From Hydrogenophaga sp. PBL-H3 (GTDB lineage Bacteria > Pseudomonadota > Gammaproteobacteria > Burkholderiales > Burkholderiaceae_C), in NCBI RefSeq assembly GCF_010104355.1, contig NZ_CP044972.1, positions 3,038,001 to 3,102,000 of the forward strand: DNA of 64,000 bases, in the 5' to 3' direction. A model generated the notes under the pieces. It had not been told where the DNA came from. It did not search any database and saw nothing but the letters and a program-made list of their open reading frames with translations. The position numbers and the translations under genes are program-made. Positions 46,524 through 56,029 of this stretch are shown here, piece by piece (the first letter of the stretch is position 1; every line of letters begins with the position of its first letter).

Positions 46524-47642
46524 GTGAACTCCAACACGCCGTCACCCCTGACCCACCCACACCGCCTGGCCCTGATCGAGCAGGCCCGCAAATCGGTGCT
46601 GGACACGCGCGACCCGAGCACCCCGGTGGAGCTCTCGCCGTGGATCGACCGCTCGTGGCGGCGCTGCCTGGGCATGGGCTTCAATCCACACCAGCCGATT
46701 GCCTTCGATGCTGTGACGAACAGCGTGGTCCGCAATGCCATCGAAGCCAACCAGCCTTTGCTGCGCGCGGCAGCGCCGGTGATCCAGTCGCTCACGCGGG
46801 CCATGGCCAACACCCGTTACTTCGCCATCCTCACCGACGCCAGTGGCCTGGTGATCGATGTCAACGGTCCCATCGATCGCCACAACCCGCAAGCCTCCAG
46901 CATTGCGCGCGTGGGCGTGGACCTGTCCGAACGCGCCGTGGGCACCACCGCCATCGGTGCCACGCTGGCCGAGCTGCAGCCCGTGTGGCTGCACCGCGGC
47001 GAACACTTCTTCGATGCCACCAGCGCCTACAGCTGCGCGGGCGCGCCCATCTGGGGGCCCGACGGCCAGTGCGTGGGCATGCTCGACCTCACCGGCGTGA
47101 ACGTGGTGGAGCAACCCGCTCTCAAGCACCTTGTCACGCAGTCGGCGCGCAGCATCGAAAACGCTCTGGCGCTGGCGCGGCCGCACCGCATGTTGCTGAG
47201 CCTGAACTGGCCCGGCCAGACCTTGGGTGGTGACAGCGATGGCCTGGTCTGTGTCGATGGCGATGGACACATCACCGGCTTGAACCGGCCCGCCGCCGAC
47301 ATGCTGGGCATCGCCCCGCTGGGACGTGCGGGCCATTGCACCGACGTGTTTGCCGTGCCGATGGAAACCCTGTTCGATGCTGCGCGCGCCCAGCGCAACG
47401 CACAGGAGGTACCCCTGTGGTCGGGGCTGCGGATCAACGTGCACGCGCGCCTCAACGCGGGTGGTGAGCGGGCGCCCCTGCACGGCTCGGGCGCAGCGGT
47501 GCCGCTCAAGGATGTGGAAACCGCCCTCATCCGCAAGGCGGTGGAAGAGGCTCGCGGCAACGTGATGGAAGCCGCGCGCGCACTGGGCATCAGCCGGGCC
47601 ACGGTGTACCGCAAGCTCGGCGCCCAGCGCGACCGCAGCTGA
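46524..47642 (+). CDS. AcoR-like regulator with GAF and Fis domains but no AAA+ domain
   Basis: 372 aa. An AcoR-type N-terminal helical region (LIEQARKSVLDTRDPSTPVEL, IDRSWRRCLGMGF shown in part) is followed by a GAF domain near residues 85-190 (GVDLSERAVGTTAIGATL, YSCAGAPIWGP). A PAS-like segment with GLNRPAADMLGI follows. The C-terminus is a Fis helix-turn-helix (VETALIRKAVEEARGN, AARALGISRATVYRKLG). The sigma-54-interacting AAA+ module with GAFTGA is wholly absent, so it cannot activate sigma-54 promoters by ATP hydrolysis. GTG at 46524 chosen; TTG at 46479 is possible. Its place after mobA suggests it once controlled the lost Mo hydroxylase; aor or other genes are possible targets. Confidence 0.82.
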   Translation: MNSNTPSPLTHPHRLALIEQARKSVLDTRDPSTPVELSPWIDRSWRRCLGMGFNPHQPIAFDAVTNSVVRNAIEANQPLLRAAAPVIQSLTRAMANTRYFAILTDASGLVIDVNGPIDRHNPQASSIARVGVDLSERAVGTTAIGATLAELQPVWLHRGEHFFDATSAYSCAGAPIWGPDGQCVGMLDLTGVNVVEQPALKHLVTQSARSIENALALARPHRMLLSLNWPGQTLGGDSDGLVCVDGDGHITGLNRPAADMLGIAPLGRAGHCTDVFAVPMETLFDAARAQRNAQEVPLWSGLRINVHARLNAGGERAPLHGSGAAVPLKDVETALIRKAVEEARGNVMEAARALGISRATVYRKLGAQRDRS

Positions 47643-47657
47643 TTCGACAGGCGCCCT

Positions 47658-47732
47658 CCGTTCGGGCTGAGCCTGTCGAAGCCTTCACGCGGTGTGGGCC
47701 CCCAAGGGCTGCGACAAGCTCAACCTGAACGG
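47658..47732. repeat. REP-like inverted repeat, copy 2
   Basis: The left arm is identical to copy 1 over 26 nt (start CCGTTCGGGCTGAGCC). The right arm, AAGGGCTGCGACAAGCTCAA and on, is more diverged than in copy 1. The right end overlaps the last codons of the DUF779 gene and supplies its stop. Confidence 0.85.
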
Positions 47733-48091
47733 GTAGCGTCCAGCTCGGCCAGCTCGGCCTCGCTGAACACACGCGAGCGTGTGTGGAAGGCCTTGCCTTC
47801 GGGCCCCTCCAGCGAAAACGTGCCGCCGTGGCCTTCGATCACGTCGATGATCAGCTGCGTGTGGCGCCAGTATTCGTATTGCGCGCGGCCAATGTAGAAG
47901 GGGCTGCCGCCCACGTCACCCAGGTACACATCGCCCGCACCCATGGTGATTTCGCCGGGCAGATAACAGTTGGCGGCGCTGTTGTCGCAGCAGCCGCCGC
48001 TCTGGTGAAACATCAGGTCCGGGCCGTGTTTGGTTTTGAGGAAGGCCACCAGTTCGAGGGCGGCTGGGGTGGCTACTACTTTGTCGACCAT
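47720..48091 (-). CDS. DUF779 protein next to aldehyde dehydrogenase
   Basis: 123 aa with FHQSGGCCDNSAANCYLPGE, VYLGDVGGSPFYIG and QYEYWRHTQLIIDV, all DUF779 signatures. The paired cysteines in GGCCDN suggest a metal or redox role, but no function is established. DUF779 genes very often follow aldehyde dehydrogenases of the AldB/ExaC type, as here, separated by the hairpin element at 48128-48318. The last residues (DATRSG) and TGA come from the REP-like repeat. Confidence 0.87.
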   Translation of the reverse strand: MVDKVVATPAALELVAFLKTKHGPDLMFHQSGGCCDNSAANCYLPGEITMGAGDVYLGDVGGSPFYIGRAQYEYWRHTQLIIDVIEGHGGTFSLEGPEGKAFHTRSRVFSEAELAELDATRSG

Positions 48092-48127
48092 GGTGTTTTC
48101 TTCTCTTGGGTTTTGTGGGTGCTCGCA

Positions 48128-48318
48128 GCTTCGTGGACGGTGTGGGCAGCCGCCTCATGCTGGAGTACCAGAAATCGGCGTCTGCCCACACCGTCCACGA
48201 AGCCGGGTGGTTGGAGCGCCACCGTCGTCGCGCGGAAAGCCACGTGGATTCCCAAGGGGTGACCACCGATTTCTGGTACTCCAGTATGAGGTGGGCGCCC
48301 CTTGGGAATCCACGTGGC
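48128..48318. repeat. Two opposed hairpins with a shared loop core (interlocked inverted repeats)
   Basis: Hairpin 1: 22-bp perfect stem, 48128-48149 with 48182-48203, loop 32 nt. Hairpin 2: 21-bp perfect stem, 48239-48259 with 48298-48318, loop 38 nt. The loops contain 26-nt segments, 48153-48178 and 48266-48291, that are reverse complements at 25 of 26 positions (core CTGGAGTACCAGAAATCGG). Read on the opposite strand, hairpin 2 is a second copy of hairpin 1 with the same loop but a different stem; only GC--CGTGGA at the stem base is shared. In RNA, the loops could also pair with each other. It occupies most of the 260-nt gap between ALDH and DUF779. Confidence 0.92.
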
Positions 48319-48351
48319 GACCCCTCCGGCGAGAAGGGAGTCAAAGGCTCG

Positions 48352-49872
<1,521 letters not shown>

Positions 49873-50108
49873 GTTGTCTTCCTGAGGGTGAACGTTGATG
49901 GCGAAACCTGTGTTGTCAGGCGCTCTTCAAACCTCAAGTTCCATGCCATGGGCTTTTCACGGCAAAGCGCTGCAAGACAGCACACAAGGCGCGTGGCGAC
50001 TGTCCCGAAACCGTGCGAACCGGCTGCGTGTTGTCCCAACCCAGCACACCCGGTGCGATGCTCATGCGCAGGCGGTGCCGCGTGTGGCTCCTCCCGCCGG
50101 GCGATGAT

Positions 50109-50912
50109 CTACAGCAGTGGGCGCAGGATGCCCGCGGTCTCCTGCAACGCCGGGATCAGTTCCGCTGCAATTCGGGCGTCATCCCAGAACGCGGCCTGCA
50201 GTGTCATGCCGATGGCGGCACGGACTTCGCCGCGACGGTCGGTGAGCCGCACGGCCACGCCCACCAAACCCGGATCAAGTCGGCCACGTGAGATCCAGGC
50301 ATCGCTGCCGCGCGATACGCGCACCTGTTCAAGAAACGCATCACGGTCCACCACCGTGCTCGCTGTAAAAGCGCTGAACTCGTGGGCCGCCACCCAGGAC
50401 TGCAACGCGTCGTCCGACCAAGCGGCCAGCAGCACCGTTCCGGGCCCCACCACGTGAGCCGGCACGCGAGCGCCCGCGTAGAAGCCGATCGACACCACGC
50501 GCGGACTGTTGCTGCGCGCCACATAGACCACCTCGTGGCCGTCGAGCAAACTGACGTTGACGGTTTCGCCTGTGGCAAGCGACAGGCGCTGGATGAAGGG
50601 CTGAACCAGGCGTGGCAACCGCGCCGCTTCCAGGTAGCTCTGACCGAGCCGCAACACGCGCGGCGCCAGCCAAAAGCGTTTGCCATCGCTGTCGGCATAT
50701 CCGAAGTGGCACAAGCTCAGCAAGTGGCGCCTGGCCGCACTGCGCGGAATGCCGGTGCGCGTCGCGACCTCGGCCACGGTCATGCGCGGATGTCCGTCGT
50801 CAAAGCTTTCGATCACGGCCAATCCGCGACCCAGACCAGCAATCAGGTCGTGCGGATCGATGGGGAGCCGGGGCGCCACCGCTTCGGTCGAGGAATGGGA
50901 CGGGACAACCAT
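50109..50912 (-). CDS. IclR-family transcriptional regulator
   Basis: 267 aa with this start (MVVPSHSSTEAVAPRL). Winged helix: GLGRGLAVIESFDDGHPRM and TRTGIPRSAARRHLLSL; effector domain: VNVSLLDGHEVVYVARS, GARVPAHVVGPGTVLLAAWSD (shown in part). It resembles PcaU/PcaR-type IclR proteins that control aromatic or organic acid catabolism. It is divergent from the lone TRAP binding protein at 51046, its likely target. A longer form from 50975 is possible; neither has a good ribosome binding site. Confidence 0.85.
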   Translation of the reverse strand: MVVPSHSSTEAVAPRLPIDPHDLIAGLGRGLAVIESFDDGHPRMTVAEVATRTGIPRSAARRHLLSLCHFGYADSDGKRFWLAPRVLRLGQSYLEAARLPRLVQPFIQRLSLATGETVNVSLLDGHEVVYVARSNSPRVVSIGFYAGARVPAHVVGPGTVLLAAWSDDALQSWVAAHEFSAFTASTVVDRDAFLEQVRVSRGSDAWISRGRLDPGLVGVAVRLTDRRGEVRAAIGMTLQAAFWDDARIAAELIPALQETAGILRPLL

Positions 50913-51045
50913 AGGGAAAACCCAAGTTTCGTTCGCTGATCGATTTACATGTTCGGTGAGCGGACATTTTGACAAATTGTGACTACCGCTTATGCGCTCG
51001 CCTTCCTACACTTCGCGCTCCAACCCAAACCACCCGGAGACAAGC

Positions 51046-52068
51046 ATGATCACACTTCGCCGCACCTTCCTGGCCACCTCGCTGGCCACCGCCTCGCTGC
51101 TGTTGTCGTTGCCCGGCGCCGCGCAGGACATTCAAGTCCGCGCCATCAAATTCACCGCAGCCAGCAACAAAGGCCACCCACAGGTGATGGGCGTGGAAAA
51201 GTTTGCCGAGATCGTGGCGAAAAAGAGCGGCGGCAAATTGAACGTCAAACCATTTCCCGGCGGCGCACTCGGCCCCGACGCCCAGGTGGTGTCGGCCATG
51301 CAAGGCGGCAATGTCGAGATGAATGTGATGAACGCCAGCCTGCTGGCCGGCAACGTCAAGGAAATGGCAATCTTCGATTACCCGTTTCTGTTCGGCAACG
51401 CCAAGGAAGCGGATGCCGTGATCGACGGCCCGGTAGGTCGAAAGTTGCTCGACAAGCTGCAGGAACGTGGCCTCGTGGGCCTGGCGTACTGGGACCTGGG
51501 TTTCCGCCAGATGCACACGACCAAGAAGGCGATCCGCACCGCCGATGACCTCAAGGGCGTGAAGATGCGCGTGATTCCCACCGCCCAGTACGTTGACTTC
51601 ATGAACACCATTGGCGCAACAGCGACACCCATGCCGTACACCGAGACCTATTCCGCGCTGGAGCAGGGCGCCATCGACGGCATGACCAACCCGCTGCTCA
51701 ACATCGTGAACGAGAAGTTCTACGAGGTCACGAAGCACCTGACGCTGACCAACCACATGTACACGCCCCAGGCCGTGATCGTGAGCAAGAAATTCTGGGA
51801 CAAGCTGTCGGCCGACGAGCAGAAAATCTTGCAGGACGCAGCCAGCGAAACCGCTCTTTACCAACGCAAGGTCGCACGCGAGGAGGCGACCAAGGCGCTC
51901 GATACCCTGAAGAAAAACGGAATGCAGGTGTACGAAATGCCGGCGCAGGAGATTGCCAAACTGCGTGAGCGCGCCAAGCCGGCCATGGACAAGCTCACAG
52001 CACAGGTTGGCGAGCCGCTGGTCAAGGACATGATCGCAGCGGTGGAGAAGGCTCGCGCGGCGAAATAA
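51046..52068 (+). CDS. TRAP transporter solute-binding protein without local permeases
   Basis: 340 aa. Signal peptide ITLRRTFLATSLATASLLL ending near GAAQ, then KFTAASNKGHPQVMGVEKFAE, VKPFPGGALGPDAQVVSAM and the ligand loop DLKGVKMRVIPTAQYVD. It belongs to another DctP subfamily (DctP/TAXI-unrelated, dicarboxylate-type) than the two groups at 27-36 kb. CGGAGA precedes the ATG. No dctQ or dctM is adjacent, so it must share a distant permease or act as a sensor. Confidence 0.87.
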   Translation: MITLRRTFLATSLATASLLLSLPGAAQDIQVRAIKFTAASNKGHPQVMGVEKFAEIVAKKSGGKLNVKPFPGGALGPDAQVVSAMQGGNVEMNVMNASLLAGNVKEMAIFDYPFLFGNAKEADAVIDGPVGRKLLDKLQERGLVGLAYWDLGFRQMHTTKKAIRTADDLKGVKMRVIPTAQYVDFMNTIGATATPMPYTETYSALEQGAIDGMTNPLLNIVNEKFYEVTKHLTLTNHMYTPQAVIVSKKFWDKLSADEQKILQDAASETALYQRKVAREEATKALDTLKKNGMQVYEMPAQEIAKLRERAKPAMDKLTAQVGEPLVKDMIAAVEKARAAK

Positions 52069-52100
52069 GACGATCCAGCCTGCGCACGCCCGCCGCGCCT

Positions 52101-52979
52101 TCAGGGCGCAGTGAGCGTCATGCCGTGTTGCTTGAAGATCGCCAGCAACTCGCCGCTGCCACGGATCGATTGCAGGGCGGATTCCAGCGCCAGGCCCAGC
52201 TCCTTGTTCTCGGCCTTGATCGCCATGCCCACCGGCCAGCCGGTGTCGGGGATGCCGCTGAGCGCCAGGGGCGTGAGGCGGTACTGCCCGGGCTGGGCCT
52301 CCGCGCGCGAGAGCACCGACTCGGCCTGCGCCCGCGTCACGTAGGCGGCAACGGCCTTGCCATCAAGCATGGCTTGCACGGCCTGCGTGCCGGTGTTGTG
52401 GATGCCAACCTGCGCGCGCAGCAGGCCGCCGCTGTACCCCATGAGCGCGCTGGTGGCACCCGCGCCGCGCTCGGCCGCGAGCTGCAATCCCTTGAGGTCC
52501 TCGGGGCTGCTCACGTCGGCGATGCGGCGGGTGTCATAGGCCAGCACCAGCGACTGGCGCATGTACGGCGCCAGGATCAGCACCTGGCGGTTGCGCGCCA
52601 TGAGGTACCTGTCGCCAGGCACCTGCAGCATCACGTCGGCCGGGCCGTAGCCCAGGTAGTGACCCCGCCACACCATGTTGCGCAGGTCGTCGTTCATGTT
52701 CTCGCCCGCGTCGAAGGGCAGCAGCGCAAGCTTGAGGCCGAGCTGACGGGCCAGCGCGGTAGCGATCGACACGTCCAGCCCCTTCACGTCGTTGGTCGGG
52801 CCGTCAGAGAAGGGCGCGTTGTCTTTGTAGACCGCGACCTTGAGCACACCGCTGGCGCGGATCTTCGCCAGGTCGCTCAGCTCGGTCTGGGCTTGTGCCA
52901 GCACAGGTACACCGGCCAGCAAAGGCAGCAGGCCGGCCAGGACCTGGCGGCGATCAAGGTGTGTGCGTTTTTCTGTCAT
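52101..52979 (-). CDS. Quinoprotein dehydrogenase-associated periplasmic binding protein (XoxJ/MxaJ-like)
   Basis: 292 aa. A signal peptide (QVLAGLLPLLAGVPVLAQAQ) precedes a family-3-like solute-binding fold with ASGVLKVAVYKDNAPFSD, NDVKGLDVSIATALARQLG and LKGLQLAAERGAGATSALM. The subfamily is found next to PQQ methanol/ethanol dehydrogenases and their cytochromes, where it may help cofactor loading. It is followed upstream by cytochrome c-550. GGAG precedes the ATG at 52977-52979. No quinoprotein dehydrogenase is in the window. Confidence 0.85.
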   Translation of the reverse strand: MTEKRTHLDRRQVLAGLLPLLAGVPVLAQAQTELSDLAKIRASGVLKVAVYKDNAPFSDGPTNDVKGLDVSIATALARQLGLKLALLPFDAGENMNDDLRNMVWRGHYLGYGPADVMLQVPGDRYLMARNRQVLILAPYMRQSLVLAYDTRRIADVSSPEDLKGLQLAAERGAGATSALMGYSGGLLRAQVGIHNTGTQAVQAMLDGKAVAAYVTRAQAESVLSRAEAQPGQYRLTPLALSGIPDTGWPVGMAIKAENKELGLALESALQSIRGSGELLAIFKQHGMTLTAP

Positions 52980-53025
52980 GTCTTGTCTCCTCACGGTGCG
53001 GGCCGCCAGCGGCTCGCGGGTCACA

Positions 53026-53517
53026 TCACTTCTCGCGGCGGGTTTCCAGGTAGGTCTTGATCGACCAGATGGCTTCCTGCGTGAGCGTGGCCTCGAAGGG
53101 TGGCATGTACACGCGGCCATCGCGCACGCGACCACGACGCACGGTGGACACGTAGTAGTCGTCCATCTCCTTGTAGCAGGCCGCCTTCTTGGCCGCATCG
53201 GCCATGCCCGAGCAGTCGCTGTCGAACTTGCGCAGGTCGGGCGACATGCCGCCCGAGATGGCTTCCAGACCGTGGCAGCGCGCGCAGTTCTGGTTGTAGG
53301 CCGAGGTGCCGATGCGCAGCGCTTCCTTGTTGGCCGGGCCTGCGCTGAAAGGGTTGGCATCGAGCCACTTGGCGCCGAGCTGCGGCAGGGTGCTGGTGTC
53401 CACCGATTGCGGGGTCACGTCACCGTGGGCCATCACGGCGGCGACGCCGCAAGTCACGGCCAGGGCCAGCAGGCCGCGAGCGGCGCGTTTCGAGAGAGAA
53501 AGGGATCGGGTTTTCAT
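53026..53517 (-). CDS. Periplasmic cytochrome c-550 (PedF-like)
   Basis: 163 aa. Basic signal peptide MKTRSLSLSKRAARGLLAL; heme site CARCHGLEA near residue 92, and a distal Met in VYMPPFEATLTQE. A second pair of cysteines (SDCSGM and KKAACYKE) probably forms a disulfide. PedF-type cytochromes accept electrons from PQQ alcohol dehydrogenases. It is 46 nt upstream of the binding-protein gene, on the same strand, and divergent from the sigma-54 activator. A -24/-12-like element lies just upstream. Confidence 0.88.
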   Translation of the reverse strand: MKTRSLSLSKRAARGLLALAVTCGVAAVMAHGDVTPQSVDTSTLPQLGAKWLDANPFSAGPANKEALRIGTSAYNQNCARCHGLEAISGGMSPDLRKFDSDCSGMADAAKKAACYKEMDDYYVSTVRRGRVRDGRVYMPPFEATLTQEAIWSIKTYLETRREK

Positions 53518-53560
53518 CGAAAGGTCTCCATGGTCAAAAGCGGGTTCACCTGTCGTGGTC

Positions 53561-53576
53561 AGCAAGAAGCAGGCCT
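53561..53576 (-). promoter_or_regulatory. Possible sigma-54 promoter of cytochrome c-550
   Basis: Minus-strand AGGCCTGCTTCTTGCT has GG and GC 10 nt apart and a perfect TTGCT -12 block; the -24 block (AGGCCTG against TGGCACG) is weak. It lies 44-59 nt upstream of the ATG, and an AcoR-like sigma-54 activator gene is divergent from it. Confidence 0.5.
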
Positions 53577-53751
53577 TCCATCAAAAGCCGGATCGACACC
53601 GCCAACGTGTACCAATTTGCATCAACTGTGCAGACGGTCGTCGCGCAGCGTGTCACACCCCTGCGGACAACTGGTGCCTTCTGGACCACCTTTTCAGTGG
53701 GAAAAGTAGTTCAAAAGCAGGCAAGTTAATTGCTAACAGGGCATGGGTACA

Positions 53752-53777
53752 CCCGGTGTGGGTTGTTGCACACCGGG
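53752..53777. promoter_or_regulatory. Perfect 9-bp inverted repeat before the sigma-54 activator
   Basis: CCCGGTGTG (53752-53760) and CACACCGGG (53769-53777), loop 8 nt, centred 55 nt upstream of the activator ATG. It could be an operator, an enhancer site for the divergent cytochrome promoter about 190 nt away, or an mRNA hairpin. Confidence 0.5.
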
Positions 53778-53819
53778 ATTACCAGTGTTGTTTCCCGGGA
53801 CAGTTATGAAGAAAATTGC

Positions 53820-56015
53820 ATGAGCCATCAAGACAGCGATTACCACGGCCCCACCCCGCCAGCGGACGGCGAACCGCCATGGCAGATGGACTACTGGGGG
53901 GGCCTTCCCCCGGACCCTGGAGACAACATGAGTTCCGCCCTCTTCACGAGCACCGTTGCGGGTCGTCGGGTTGAATCCCCGCCTGCGGGCATGCCCGCAC
54001 ACGACCACCACGACCTGATCGGGCAGTCGCACCGCCGCTCGCAGGGCTATGGCATCACGGTCACCGACGAGCCTGATTTCTCCAGTCCGGCCCACGGCGT
54101 CCTGCCTGACGCGCTGGAAGAAAACCGTTTCCTGTTCCAGCACGCAGCACCCGTGATGGAAACGCTGTACGACCAGATCGTCAACACCCACAGCATGGTG
54201 CTGCTCACCTCGGCCAAGGGACTGGTGCTGCACTCGCTGGGCGACATGGATTTTCTGGAACGCGCCTCCCAGGTCGCACTCACCCCCGGCATGGACTGGT
54301 CGGAGAAAAGCAAGGGCACCAACGCGATCGGCACCGCACTGAGCGAAGAGGAAGCGCTCACCGTGCACGGCGGTCAGCACTACATGAACGCCAACAAGTT
54401 CCTCACCTGTTCGGCCTCGCCCATCTTCGATCCCTACGGCCAGGTGATCGGTGCGCTGGATGTGACAGGTGACCACCGCAGCTACCACCAGCACACGCTG
54501 GCGCTGGTGCGCATGTCGGCGCAGATGATCGAGAACCACATGTTCGCCGACATCTTCCCCAAGGCGATCCGCATCCACTTCCACACCCGCTCCGAATTTC
54601 TGGGCACGCTGGTCGAAGGCATCGCGGTGTTTTCGCCCGAAGGCCGTTTTCTCTCGGCCAACCGAAGCGCGCAGTTCCAGATCGGCCTGCCGTTTTCCGC
54701 ACTCAAGGCCCACACCTTTTCCTCGCTGTTCGGTCTGCCGGTGTCGGCGTTGTTCGACCTGTTCAGCGGCGCCACGCCCAACCCCAAACAGCTGTGCATG
54801 CACAACGGTGTGTCGGTGTGGTGCCGGGTCAAGCTCAAGGCCTCCAACATGTGGGCCGCCAAGCCCGCGGGCAGCACCGGCGACGCAGCCACGCCACCCC
54901 ATTCGGCGCCCCCAGCGGCACAGCCGGGGCCCGAGCCGCTCAAGCAGACCGGCAAGAAGATGCAGTTCTCTTCGCTGCACTACCTGGACACCGGCGACGC
55001 GCAGGTGACCTCGGTGATCCACAAGCTGCGCATGGTCAGCGGGCGCGACATCCCGATCATGATCCTGGGCGAAACCGGCACCGGCAAGGACCTGCTCGCG
55101 CAAGCGATCCACGGCGACTCCACGCGCGCAGCCCAGCCCTTCGTGTCGGTCAACTGCGCCTCCATTCCCGACACGCTGATCGAGTCCGAACTCTTCGGCT
55201 ACGAAGAGGGCGCCTTCACCGGCGCGCGCAAGAAGGGCTCGATCGGCAAGATCCTGCAGGCCCACGGCGGCACGCTGTTCCTCGACGAGATCGGTGACAT
55301 GCCCAAGCACCTGCAGGCGCGGTTGCTGCGTGTGCTGCAGGAGCGCAAGGTCAGCCCGCTGGGCGCGGGCAAGGAGGTCGAGGTGGACGTGGCGGTGGTG
55401 AGCGCCACGCACAAGAACCTCAAGGACATGATCGCGCGCGGCGATTTCCGCGAAGACCTCTACTACCGCCTCAACGGCTTGGTGGTGCGCCTGCCCGCAC
55501 TGCGCGAGCGCAGCGACTTCGAACTTGTGGTGCAAAAGATCCTGCTCGCGCTCAGCGAAGGCAGCCAGCCCGTGGGCGTGTCGGCGCAGGTGATGGACCT
55601 CTTCAAGCGCTACGCCTGGCCCGGCAACTTCCGCCAGCTGCACAACCTGCTGCGCACGGCGGTGGTGATGGTCGGCCAGGGCGGCGTGATCGACATGGGT
55701 CACCTGCCCGATGACTTCCTTGAAGAGCTGGACCACGACAAGGTGCTGGTGCGCCCCACGTTTGCCATGAGCACGGCCACACCCGCGGCCAGCATCGTGG
55801 TGCCAGCCGAGGCCGCCCCCGTGTGCGGCGTGCCCGAGCCAGTGGTGGAAGTGGCCACTGAGGGCCAGAAGTTGCAGGACGTGGCGCTCAGCGCCATGGC
55901 GCAGATGCTGCGCCTGCACAAAGGCAATGTGTCGGCGGCGGCCAAGGCGCTGGGCGTGTCGCGCAACACCATCTACCGCAAGAAAGACCAACTCCCGCCG
56001 GACCTGCTGAACTGA
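53820..56015 (+). CDS. AcoR-like sigma-54-dependent transcriptional activator
   Basis: 731 aa. Sensor part: GAF region near residues 100-240 (WSEKSKGTNAIGTALSEEE, CSASPIFDPYGQVIGALDV), then a PAS-like segment (ANRSAQFQIGLPF). AAA+ domain from about residue 395: Walker A GETGTGKD (about 417-424), the sigma-54 contact GAFTGA (about 465-470), and Walker B GGTLFLDEIGDM. The Fis helix-turn-helix at the C-terminus reads GNVSAAAKALGVSRNTIYRK. Relatives activate acetoin, alcohol or PQQ-ethanol oxidation genes. Here it is divergent from cytochrome c-550. ATG at 53820 chosen; an upstream codon at 53730 is in the intergenic repeat. Confidence 0.92.
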   Translation: MSHQDSDYHGPTPPADGEPPWQMDYWGGLPPDPGDNMSSALFTSTVAGRRVESPPAGMPAHDHHDLIGQSHRRSQGYGITVTDEPDFSSPAHGVLPDALEENRFLFQHAAPVMETLYDQIVNTHSMVLLTSAKGLVLHSLGDMDFLERASQVALTPGMDWSEKSKGTNAIGTALSEEEALTVHGGQHYMNANKFLTCSASPIFDPYGQVIGALDVTGDHRSYHQHTLALVRMSAQMIENHMFADIFPKAIRIHFHTRSEFLGTLVEGIAVFSPEGRFLSANRSAQFQIGLPFSALKAHTFSSLFGLPVSALFDLFSGATPNPKQLCMHNGVSVWCRVKLKASNMWAAKPAGSTGDAATPPHSAPPAAQPGPEPLKQTGKKMQFSSLHYLDTGDAQVTSVIHKLRMVSGRDIPIMILGETGTGKDLLAQAIHGDSTRAAQPFVSVNCASIPDTLIESELFGYEEGAFTGARKKGSIGKILQAHGGTLFLDEIGDMPKHLQARLLRVLQERKVSPLGAGKEVEVDVAVVSATHKNLKDMIARGDFREDLYYRLNGLVVRLPALRERSDFELVVQKILLALSEGSQPVGVSAQVMDLFKRYAWPGNFRQLHNLLRTAVVMVGQGGVIDMGHLPDDFLEELDHDKVLVRPTFAMSTATPAASIVVPAEAAPVCGVPEPVVEVATEGQKLQDVALSAMAQMLRLHKGNVSAAAKALGVSRNTIYRKKDQLPPDLLN

Positions 56016-56029
56016 GTCGGGGCCGGGCG

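Noticed and set aside
48128..48318. Repeats considered as CRISPR, integron attC sites or a retron
   Set aside because: There are only two units in opposite orientation, no spacers, no attC core (R', R''), and no integrase, Cas or reverse transcriptase gene in the window.
49873..50108. Sigma-54 promoter for the aldehyde dehydrogenase
   Set aside because: One GG-N10-GC pair exists near 49920, but the -24 block reads AGGTTT, too far from consensus.
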